From assembly GCA_937975735.1 (NCBI GenBank), contig CALJUI010000065.1:1-13008 (forward strand): 13,008 nucleotides of DNA. The letters run 5' to 3'. Of this stretch, positions 1-5,491 are shown one piece after another. Each line of letters starts with the position of its first letter. Position 1 is the first letter of the stretch. Below the pieces are notes generated by a model. It had not been told where the DNA came from, did not search any database, and saw nothing but the letters and a program-made list of their open reading frames with translations. Origin of the DNA: an uncultured Rubrivivax sp. GTDB taxonomy: Bacteria > Pseudomonadota > Gammaproteobacteria > Burkholderiales > Burkholderiaceae_C. The translations under genes were made by a program, and so were the position numbers.

Positions 1-1029
1 CCACGTGTGCTTGTTCTTGAAGATCTCGAACTGCTTGGCGATGTTGCCCTTCATCTCGCCGAAGGCGGCGAGCTTCATCAGCAGCACGCAGGCGACGATG
101 ATCAGCGGCAGCGCCGCCCACATGTTCAGCAGCCCGAGGCCGGTGGGGGCGGGCAGGTACAGGTACAGACCGAGCGCGCCCACCGCACCGGCGATCACCC
201 ACAGGTACAGGATCCTCCCCAACGCGGCCAGCGTGCCGCCATAGGTCGGGGAGATGGTCATCAGGTTGTTCATCCCGAACCACGCGGCCACCACCAGCGG
301 GACCAGCACCGCAGCCCAGACGAAACCGGCGTTCTGGATGAAGGTGGGCGTGCCGGCGGCAATCTTGCCGAGCAGCCAGCCGGAGTCCTTCTCCAGCATC
401 ATCGGCGCGCCGGCGAAGGCACCGAACAGGCCCATGGTCATCACCAGCGGGATGACGACCTGCATCGTCGTCACGCCGAAGTTGCCCAGACCCGCGTTCA
501 GGCCCAGCGCCAGGCCTTGCTGGCGCTTGGGGAAGAAGGTGTTGATGTTGGACATCGACGCGGAGAAGTTGCCGCCACCGATGCCCGACAGGAAGGCGCA
601 GGCCTGGAAGACCCACAGCGGCGTGCTCTTGTCCTGCAGCGCGAAGCCGGTCCAGACGGCCGGGATGATCAGCAGCGCGCTGGTGAGGAAGACCGTGTTG
701 CGGCCACCGGCCAGGCGGATGAAGAACGAGGCCGGGATGCGGAAGGTCGCTCCCATCAGCCCCGCGATCGCGGTGAGCGTGAACAGCTGGGCCGGCGTGA
801 ACGGGAAGCCCAGGTTGATCATCTGCACCGTGATGATTCCCCACATCAGCCACACGGCGAAGGCGCACAGCAGGTTGGGGATCGAGATCCACAGGTTGCG
901 GTTGGCCACGGCCTTGCCGGTGGAGGCCCAGAAGGCGTTGTCCTCGGGGCGCCAGTCGACGATGTCGGCGCGGCTGTGCGCCACGGGGGCCGCGGCTTGC
1001 GCCTGGCCGGGGTTCAAGGTGGCGGGCAT
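1..1029 (-). CDS. narK: NarK2-type nitrate/nitrite transporter, C-terminus cut by window start
   Basis: Inner-membrane major facilitator protein that moves nitrate and nitrite, probably as an antiporter supplying respiratory nitrate reductase. The first 343 residues are present, and the frame runs open to base 1. Family hallmarks are the N-terminal WRPED motif (residues 26-30), the NRNLWIS stretch before the first membrane helix, an arginine in the RIP motif (R97, equivalent to the substrate-binding arginine of helix 2), the glycine-rich nitrate signature (about 148-156, then NINTFFPKRQQG) and the closing KHTW motif that precedes helix 7. The ATG at 1029 has GGAG six bases upstream. It lies 42 bp after narK1 on the same strand, so the two are probably co-transcribed. 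Compared with E. coli NarK, about 75-80 extra residues (roughly 260-335), including two hydrophobic segments, precede KHTW. The second key arginine would lie outside the window. Confidence 0.93.
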   Translation of the reverse strand, partial: MPATLNPGQAQAAAPVAHSRADIVDWRPEDNAFWASTGKAVANRNLWISIPNLLCAFAVWLMWGIITVQMINLGFPFTPAQLFTLTAIAGLMGATFRIPASFFIRLAGGRNTVFLTSALLIIPAVWTGFALQDKSTPLWVFQACAFLSGIGGGNFSASMSNINTFFPKRQQGLALGLNAGLGNFGVTTMQVVIPLVMTMGLFGAFAGAPMMLEKDSGWLLGKIAAGTPTFIQNAGFVWAAVLVPLVVAAWFGMNNLMTISPTYGGTLAALGRILYLWVIAGAVGALGLYLYLPAPTGLGLLNMWAALPLIIVACVLLMKLAAFGEMKGNIAKQFEIFKNKHTW

Positions 1030-1071
1030 GGTGCTCTCCGGTCGTTGAATCAGGTGCGTGCGGCAGCGCGC

Positions 1072-2370
1072 TCAGTCGGCGCCTTGCGCCGAAGGCTGCG
1101 TGTGCACGAAGGGGGTGTCGGGGGCGTTCGGGCCGAGCAGCTCGGTGCGCCGGACTTCGGTCCAGTACATCCAGATCAGCGAGACCCAGACGACGCCGTA
1201 CATCAGCATGAAGGCGGTGGAGCGCACGCCGGTCCAGTCGAGCAGCGCGCCGAACATGATCGGCAGGATGAAGCCGCCCAGGCCGCCGGCCAGGCCGACG
1301 ATGCCGCTGACGGTGCCGATGTTGTCGGGGTAGTCGTCGGCGACGTACTTGAAGACGCTGGCCTTGCCGACCGCCCAGGCGATGCCGAGCACGAACATCA
1401 GGAAGGTGAAGGTCCAGACGTTGTGGGCCAGCGTGAAGGTGGTCGGGCCGTCGACGGTCTGCACCGTGTAGCTGGTCGACGGGTAGGACAGCAGGAACAG
1501 GCAGATCCAGCTGACCCACATCACCCACCAACTCACGCGGTGGGCACCCCAGTGGTCGCTCATCCAGCCGCCGATCGCGCGCAGCACGCCGCCCGGCAGC
1601 GAGAAGGCCGCGGCCAGCAGCGCCGCGACGCGGATGTCCAGGCCGTACTCGCCGACGTAGTACTGCACCATCCACAGGCTTAAAGCGACGTAGCCGCCGA
1701 ACACGATGCTGTAGTACTGGCAGTACTTCAGCACCTTCGGGTCCTTCAGCATCTTGAGCTGGTCGACGAAGCGCGTGTTCGAGGGCACCAGGTGCTTCGG
1801 GTCGCTGGCGCTACCGAGCCAGAAGATCAGCACGGTGCCGAGCATGATCGCGGCGTAGACCTGGGGCACCATGGTCCAGCCGAAGGCGACCAGGATCGCC
1901 GGCGCGACGAACTTGTTGACCGCCGCACCGGCGTTGCCGGCACCGAAGATGCCCATCGCCATGCCCTGGCGGTGCTTCGGGAACCAGCGCGCGACGTAGG
2001 GCGTGCCGACCGAGAACGAGCCACCGGCCAGGCCGAGCACGAGGCCGATGGCCAGGAACTGCCAGTACTCGGTGGCGTAGGCCATGCCCCAGATCGCCGG
2101 CACGGTGATCGCCATCAGCACGGTGAAGACGATGCGGCCGCCGTACTTGTCGGTCCAGATGCCCAGCGGCACCCGCACCAGCGAGCCGCTGAGCACCGGC
2201 ATCGCGGTGAGCAGGCCGAACTCGGTGGCGCTCAGGCCGAGCGTCTTCTTCAGCGGCACGCCGATGACGGCGAACATCATCCAGACCATGAAGCAGACCG
2301 TGAAGGCGAGCGTGCTGACGGCCAGCACGGACCAGGCCTTGCGCGGGATCGGGGCGGGACTCGTTGTCAT
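1072..2370 (-). CDS. narK1: NarK1-type nitrate transporter (MFS)
   Basis: A complete 432-residue, 12-helix major facilitator protein, expected to import nitrate (NarK1 class, nitrate/proton symport) across the inner membrane. Visible motifs are the arginine in SLVRVPLG (helix 2, about residue 66), the MFS loop motif GIWTDKYGGR, the first nitrate signature with GLAGGSFSVG followed by RWFP, an arginine in GGVLRAIGG (helix 8 region) and the second nitrate signature GIVGLAGGLGG. These match the nitrate/nitrite porter family. The ATG at 2370 is preferred over an in-frame GTG at 2397 because AAGGAG sits seven bases before it. The order narK1-narK2 on one strand matches the narK1K2-GHJI operons of denitrifying proteobacteria. 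An FNR-like box lies about 160 bp upstream, which fits anaerobic induction. The NarK1 versus NarK2 assignment rests on order and motif style, and is less certain than the family. Confidence 0.92.
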   Translation of the reverse strand: MTTSPAPIPRKAWSVLAVSTLAFTVCFMVWMMFAVIGVPLKKTLGLSATEFGLLTAMPVLSGSLVRVPLGIWTDKYGGRIVFTVLMAITVPAIWGMAYATEYWQFLAIGLVLGLAGGSFSVGTPYVARWFPKHRQGMAMGIFGAGNAGAAVNKFVAPAILVAFGWTMVPQVYAAIMLGTVLIFWLGSASDPKHLVPSNTRFVDQLKMLKDPKVLKYCQYYSIVFGGYVALSLWMVQYYVGEYGLDIRVAALLAAAFSLPGGVLRAIGGWMSDHWGAHRVSWWVMWVSWICLFLLSYPSTSYTVQTVDGPTTFTLAHNVWTFTFLMFVLGIAWAVGKASVFKYVADDYPDNIGTVSGIVGLAGGLGGFILPIMFGALLDWTGVRSTAFMLMYGVVWVSLIWMYWTEVRRTELLGPNAPDTPFVHTQPSAQGAD

Positions 2371-2377
2371 GCCAGGA

Positions 2378-2383
2378 CTCCTT
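2378..2383 (-). promoter_or_regulatory. Shine-Dalgarno site that sets the narK1 start
   Basis: The minus strand reads AAGGAG, then seven bases, then the ATG at 2370. This strong ribosome binding site falls inside the longer open frame that begins with GTG at 2397, and so decides for the shorter 432-residue protein. Confidence 0.8.
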
Positions 2384-2485
2384 TCGGGGACTGACACGAC
2401 TGTCGGCCAGCGTCGTCGCGCCGACCATCCGTCGTCGGCACAGGACGGGCGACTCGGAAGGAGGAGGCGGAGGCGGCCGCGCCTC

Positions 2486-2497
2486 GTTCTGAAGAAC
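2486..2497. repeat. 12-bp perfect palindrome in the narK1 upstream region
   Basis: The sequence GTTCT-GA-AGAAC is a perfect inverted repeat. It lies about 33-44 bp downstream (on the minus strand) of the centre of the FNR-like box, close to where a class II FNR promoter would place its -10 or start site. A weak -10-like TAGTTC overlaps it at 2499-2494. It could be an operator half-site pair or chance. I cannot assign a binding protein. Confidence 0.3.
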
Positions 2498-2523
2498 TAG
2501 TCCGGCGCCCGATCGGCGTGGGC

Positions 2524-2537
2524 TTGCGTCAGATCAA
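2524..2537 (-). promoter_or_regulatory. FNR/ANR-like box upstream of narK1
   Basis: The minus strand reads TTGAT-CTGA-CGCAA. The first half-site matches the FNR consensus TTGAT-N4-ATCAA fully and the second matches at three of five bases (CAA). It lies about 160 bp upstream of the narK1 ATG and overlaps the stop codon of the aminotransferase gene. A start site about 41 bp downstream would leave a 5' leader of about 120 bp. narK genes are known FNR/ANR/DNR targets, so position and target fit; the site itself is inferred from sequence alone. Confidence 0.6.
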
Positions 2538-3463
2538 GACGCGCCGACCGCGGCACGGTACAGATTCGAGGCCTGCGCGGTCAGCGGTCCGGGCCGGCCG
2601 TCGCCGATGAGCCGGCCATCGACCCGCACGACCGGCGTCACGCCACCGAGCGTGCCGGTGACGAAGGCCTCGTCGGCGCTGTAGACCTGGGCCAGCGTGA
2701 AGTCGCACTCGCGTGCCACGCCGCCGTCGGCGCGCCACGCGTCGATGACGCTGCGCTGCGTGATGCCCTTGAAGCTGTAGCCGCCGCTGCTCGTCCACAG
2801 CTCGCCGCCGCGAACGATGAAGAAGTTGGTCGAGTTGCAGCTCGCAACGAAGCCGCGCGGGTCGAGCATCAGCGCCTCGTCGGCGCCGGCGTGGATCGCC
2901 TGGATCAGCGCCTGGATCAGGTTCAGCCGGCTGTGCGAGTTCAGCCGCAGGTCGAAAACGTCGGGCCCGCTGGTTCGGAAGGTCGACGTGAACAGGCGCA
3001 GCCCGTTGGCTTTCACTTCGGGACGGGGCGCCTTGTACTCGGCGACGATGACGATGGTCGCCGGCCCGGTCACGAAGCGCGGGTCCTGGTTCGGCGTGGA
3101 CCTCGGGCCGCGCGTGACCATCAGCCGCACGTGAACGCCGTCGTCCATGCCGTTCATCGCCAGCGTGTCGCGGATCGCCTGCGCGACGCCCTCGCGGGTG
3201 AGGCCGATATCGAGGTCGATCGCCCGCGCCCCTTCGAACAGCCGGTCGAGATGCGCGTCCAGGCAGATCAGCCGGCCTTGCACCAGCCGCAGGCCCTCCC
3301 AGACGCCGTCGCCCAGCACGAAGCCGCTGTCGAAGACGGACACCCGCGCCTGGTCGCGCGGCACGAAGTCGCCGTTGACGTAGATCCGCACGAGCGCGTT
3401 GCGCGGATCGGGCGCGTAGCCCTGGGCGCTCGAGCTCGGGGTGTCGGAGGCGAGGGGGTCCAT
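2534..3463 (-). CDS. Fold-type IV (branched-chain/D-amino acid-like) aminotransferase family protein
   Basis: A 309-residue protein of the PLP-dependent class IV aminotransferase fold, the family of IlvE, D-alanine aminotransferase and aminodeoxychorismate lyase. Visible features are the N-terminal YVNGDFVPRDQARVSVFDSGF block (about 28-48), GDGVWEGLR (51-59), LDAHLDRL (68-75), EALMLDPRGFVASCNSTNFF (about 196-215) and FKGITQRSVID (231-241), plus the late DEAFVTGTLGGVTPV block. Where IlvE and D-alanine aminotransferase carry the Schiff-base lysine, this protein reads LNSHSRLN with R179 and no lysine. The PLP-ring glutamate position reads as serine (S208). Family membership is firm, but activity and substrate are uncertain. 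The ATG at 3463 is chosen because the family N-terminus starts shortly after it and a -10-like TATCCT lies just upstream. The frame stays open to 3541, but that part is arginine-rich and unlike the family. It lies between the nar blocks without an obvious metabolic partner. Confidence 0.85.
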   Translation of the reverse strand: MDPLASDTPSSSAQGYAPDPRNALVRIYVNGDFVPRDQARVSVFDSGFVLGDGVWEGLRLVQGRLICLDAHLDRLFEGARAIDLDIGLTREGVAQAIRDTLAMNGMDDGVHVRLMVTRGPRSTPNQDPRFVTGPATIVIVAEYKAPRPEVKANGLRLFTSTFRTSGPDVFDLRLNSHSRLNLIQALIQAIHAGADEALMLDPRGFVASCNSTNFFIVRGGELWTSSGGYSFKGITQRSVIDAWRADGGVARECDFTLAQVYSADEAFVTGTLGGVTPVVRVDGRLIGDGRPGPLTAQASNLYRAAVGAS

Positions 3464-3470
3464 CGCGCGC

Positions 3471-3476
3471 AGGATA
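3471..3476 (-). promoter_or_regulatory. Probable -10 element, leaderless start of the aminotransferase gene
   Basis: The minus strand reads TATCCT, then seven bases (GCGCGCG), then the ATG at 3463. There is no Shine-Dalgarno sequence. The spacing puts the transcription start at or next to the ATG. No clear -35 element is seen. It lies in the divergent region shared with the plus-strand gene at 3559. Confidence 0.5.
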
Positions 3477-3546
3477 ACGCGGCGCCGGGCGTGAATTTGT
3501 CGACGTCGGCGGGCACCGCCGGCGTGCGGCGCGACCGCCACGCGGC

Positions 3547-3552
3547 TAGGCT
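3547..3552 (+). promoter_or_regulatory. Probable -10 element, leaderless start of the mini flagellar-rod-like gene
   Basis: TAGGCT, then exactly six bases, then ATG at 3559, with no Shine-Dalgarno sequence. The following gene at 3889 carries the same hexamer at the same distance. Confidence 0.5.
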
Positions 3553-3558
3553 GCGCCC

Positions 3559-3858
3559 ATGAGTCCGGTGTCCGCGATCGCCCTGTCCGGCATGAATGCC
3601 GCGATGACGCGCCTGCGCAGCGGGGCGCACAACATCGCCAATGCGCAGACCGAGCCGTTCCGGCGCGAGGAGGTCCAGGCCTCGGCCCGCGCTGCCGGCG
3701 GCGTCGACGTCGAGGTCGGACGCGCCGTGCTGCCGGGCCACGCGCTGGCCACCGACCTCGTCGGCCAGCTCGAGGCGAAGAACGCCTTCCTGGCCAACCT
3801 GGCGGTGTTCAGGACCGGTCAGCAGATGACCGGCACGCTGATCGACACGATCGGCTGA
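3559..3858 (+). CDS. Small flagellar basal-body rod/hook-like protein
   Basis: A 99-residue protein that looks like the two ends of a flagellar axial protein joined directly. Residues 5-35 resemble the N-terminal flagellar rod motif: SGMNAAMTRLRSGAHNIANAQT matches the pattern in FlgB/FlgC/FlgG/FlgE, where an amphipathic helix ends in a conserved A-N-x-x-T. Residues 66-99 resemble the C-terminal rod domain, ending in the usual coiled-coil-forming helix. The central globular domain is absent, with only about 30 residues between. Complete rod proteins are usually 130 residues or more. No other flagellar gene is adjacent, although a chemotaxis receptor lies further along. It could be a minor rod component, a paralogue with another role, or an orphan. 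The fold is fairly clear; the role is not known. Confidence 0.72.
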   Translation: MSPVSAIALSGMNAAMTRLRSGAHNIANAQTEPFRREEVQASARAAGGVDVEVGRAVLPGHALATDLVGQLEAKNAFLANLAVFRTGQQMTGTLIDTIG

Positions 3859-3876
3859 TCGCGCCGCCGGGCGGGT

Positions 3877-3882
3877 TAGGCT
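3877..3882 (+). promoter_or_regulatory. Probable -10 element, leaderless start of the pyrophosphatase-like gene
   Basis: TAGGCT, six bases, then ATG at 3889, without a Shine-Dalgarno sequence. It sits in the 30-bp gap after the preceding plus-strand gene, so this gene probably has its own promoter and does not depend only on read-through. Confidence 0.5.
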
Positions 3883-3888
3883 CGGCGC

Positions 3889-4380
3889 ATGAGCGAGACC
3901 TCGCGCTTCGTCGTTCCGCCGCCCGAGCTGGAGGTGGTCATCGAGGTGCCGCGCTGGAGCTTCCTGAAACGCGATCTCGACGGCCGCATCCATTTCGTCT
4001 CGCCACTGCCCTGCCCGTACAACTACGGCGCCGTGCCGACACACCTGGGGCTCGAGGGCGACCTGCTCGACGCGGTGGTGCTCGGGCCGCGACGCCGGCT
4101 CGGCGAGCGTCTGCGGCTGCGCGTGTGGGGCGCGGTGACGCTGTGCGACCGGGGCCTGATCGACGACAAGCTGATCTGCGCCGCGTCGCCGCCGAGCGCG
4201 CGCGCGGTCCGGCGGTTGTTGCGCTTCTTCCACTTCTACGCCGGTTGCAAGGCGCTGCTCAACCGCTGGCGCGGCCGGCCCGGCCGCAATGCCTGCGAGG
4301 GCTGGTGCCCGACCGAGGTGGCGCTGGCGCGCGCCCGGCTCCGTCCGCCCGAGGCGCGGCCGGCGGCGGTGCCGTTCTGA
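3889..4380 (+). CDS. Inorganic pyrophosphatase family protein (divergent)
   Basis: A 163-residue soluble protein of the family I inorganic pyrophosphatases, which hydrolyse diphosphate to two phosphates using Mg2+. The fold markers are VIEVPR (17-22), K27, the CPYNYGAVP block (42-50), the metal-site signature and LIDDKLI (90-96). Against E. coli Ppa the signature D-G-D-P-V-D reads E56-G-D58-L-L-D61, so the first aspartate is a glutamate. D87, D92 and K94 match D97, D102 and K104. The conserved Tyr-Lys pair (Y141-K142) reads Y117-A118, and the arginine near E. coli R43 is not evident. The C-terminal 40 residues are arginine-rich. It is therefore a divergent paralogue that may be weakly active or specialised; a housekeeping ppa probably lies elsewhere. 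It converges on the next gene with no intergenic base. Confidence 0.83.
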   Translation: MSETSRFVVPPPELEVVIEVPRWSFLKRDLDGRIHFVSPLPCPYNYGAVPTHLGLEGDLLDAVVLGPRRRLGERLRLRVWGAVTLCDRGLIDDKLICAASPPSARAVRRLLRFFHFYAGCKALLNRWRGRPGRNACEGWCPTEVALARARLRPPEARPAAVPF

Positions 4381-4387
4381 TCAGAAC
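4374..4387. repeat. 14-bp palindrome across two abutting stop codons
   Basis: GTTCTGA-TCAGAAC is a perfect palindrome centred on the junction of the pyrophosphatase stop codon (4378-4380) and the stop codon of the convergent small gene (4381-4383). Both proteins end in Phe-stop (TTC TGA), which explains most of the symmetry. There is no T-run, so it is not a standard terminator. Confidence 0.35.
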
Positions 4388-4704
4388 CGCTTCGTCAGCG
4401 TGAGCTTCAGGCCGATGCGGCTGCGGGCCGGGCCGGCGCCGTCGTGGTCGCGGATCCGCGTCGGGCGCAGCGTCAGCGCCCAGGGCGGTTCCGACGGCCG
4501 GGTGCCGGCCCATTCGACGCGCAGTGCCGGCCGGCCGTCGACCAAGGTCCAGCGGCGCTCGGTGGGCGCCTGCGAGCCCTCGTCGCGCGACGGCGCGGCC
4601 ACCACGATGCCGCCCTCGATCAGCGGCGGCGCCGGCCAGACCGCCGCCACCGGCGCCATCATCAGGCCCGCCATCCACCAGCGCTGCCCGTCCAGCTTCG
4701 CCAT
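4381..4704 (-). CDS. Small hypothetical protein with probable signal sequence
   Basis: A 107-residue protein that I do not recognise. The first 30 residues look like a secretion or membrane signal: a short charged start with K and R, then a hydrophobic stretch WWMAGLMMAPVAAVW. The C-terminus alternates hydrophobic and polar residues and ends in Phe (IGLKLTLTKRF), as in outer-membrane beta-strand ends. The middle contains a W-T-L-x-D-G-R-P-A-L-R-V-E-W stretch that looks like beta strands. The ATG at 4704 is chosen because GGAGG lies five bases upstream; a longer frame to 4761 lacks this. It lies downstream of narL on the same strand, after about 100 bp with three hairpins, and is convergent with the pyrophosphatase gene. 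Export and outer-membrane location are inferences. Confidence 0.6.
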   Translation of the reverse strand: MAKLDGQRWWMAGLMMAPVAAVWPAPPLIEGGIVVAAPSRDEGSQAPTERRWTLVDGRPALRVEWAGTRPSEPPWALTLRPTRIRDHDGAGPARSRIGLKLTLTKRF

Positions 4705-4727
4705 CCGATCCTCCAGCACGTGGGCCG

Positions 4728-4790
4728 CATCGCGCGGCGATGGAGGACAGCTTCGGCGCACGGGCGCCGCCGCGCATCGGTCGGGCGATG
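4728..4790. repeat. Three hairpins in the narL downstream gap, two of them direct-repeat copies
   Basis: Hairpin 1 is CATCGC-GCG-GCGATG (4728-4742). Hairpin 2 is CGGCGC-ACGG-GCGCCG (4754-4769). Hairpin 3 is CATCG-GTCGGG-CGATG (4775-4790). Hairpins 1 and 3 share a stretch of about 20 bp (from GCATCG to GGCGATGGAGG), with the 11-bp core GGCGATGGAGG at 4736-4746 and 4784-4794. The cluster may serve as a terminator or RNA-stabilising element at the 3' end of narXL. No T-run follows. Confidence 0.45.
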
Positions 4791-4808
4791 GAGGGAAGCG
4801 CGCTGCGC

Positions 4809-5489
4809 TCAGGCCTCGCGGGCGCGTCGGACGGTGAAAAACGCGACATGCACGCGCGAGCTCAGGCCGAGCTTGCGCAGGATGTGCTGGACGTGGATCT
4901 TGACCGTCGTTTCGGCGATGTCGAGCGCGCGCGCGATCTCCTTGTTGCTTGCGCCGCGCGAGATGTGCTGCAGGATCTGCGATTCGCGCGGCGACAGCGA
5001 GTGGATCGGGTCGGGCTCGCCCGGCGGCTCGGCCGGCTCGGCGTCCGGGCTGATCGCCTGGAAAGCGTTGACCAGCTTGCCGGTCATCTCCGGGCTGATC
5101 GTCGAGTCGCCACGCATCGCGCGCCTGATCGCGTCGGCCAACACCTCATGGTCGACCGTCTTCAGCAGGTAGCCGCGGGCACCGCCGCGCAATGCCGCGG
5201 CGAGGTCGCGCTCGTCCTCGCTGACCGTCAGCATCAGCACGCGCGCATCCGGTGCCACCTCGTGCAGGCCGGCCAGCGCGTCGACGCCGTTGACGCCGGG
5301 CAGGTGGTTGTCGAGCAGGATCACGTCGGGCTGCAGCGCGGCGGCGCGGCGCTGCGCCTCGCCGGCGTCGCCGGCCTCGCCGATCACCTCGAAGTCGGGG
5401 TCGCGGGCGAGCAGCGCGACCAGGCCGCGACGCATCAGCGTGTGGTCGTCGACCACGAGCAGGCGGATCGGGCGGGGTGTGCCGGGCAT
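4809..5489 (-). CDS. narL: NarL-type nitrate/nitrite response regulator
   Basis: A 226-residue cytoplasmic response regulator. The receiver domain (about 7-125) has the acidic pair D14-D15, the phosphoacceptor D60 in ILLDNHLPG, T88 and K110. A linker rich in proline and glutamate (about 145-163) leads to a LuxR-type helix-turn-helix (165-220, SPRES to the recognition helix ETTVKIHVQHILRKL). Phosphorylated NarL binds heptamers of the TACYYMT type and controls nar, nir and related genes. In the recognition helix the residues equivalent to E. coli K188, V189 and K192 read K197, I198 and Q201, so one base-contact lysine is altered. It follows narX with a 2-bp gap on the same strand, so the two form one transcript and are translationally coupled. 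NarL versus NarP cannot be fully settled, but adjacency to narX supports NarL. Confidence 0.93.
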   Translation of the reverse strand: MPGTPRPIRLLVVDDHTLMRRGLVALLARDPDFEVIGEAGDAGEAQRRAAALQPDVILLDNHLPGVNGVDALAGLHEVAPDARVLMLTVSEDERDLAAALRGGARGYLLKTVDHEVLADAIRRAMRGDSTISPEMTGKLVNAFQAISPDAEPAEPPGEPDPIHSLSPRESQILQHISRGASNKEIARALDIAETTVKIHVQHILRKLGLSSRVHVAFFTVRRAREA

Positions 5490-5491
5490 CG

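Noticed and set aside
7..1683. 558-residue open frame on the plus strand
   Set aside because: It lies opposite narK2 and narK1, is dominated by Arg, Gly, His and Gln, and has no family motifs. It is a shadow of GC-biased codon use on the minus strand.
2371..2397. In-frame GTG start for narK1 at 2397
   Set aside because: A strong AAGGAG lies inside this extension at correct spacing to the ATG at 2370, and no ribosome binding site precedes the GTG.
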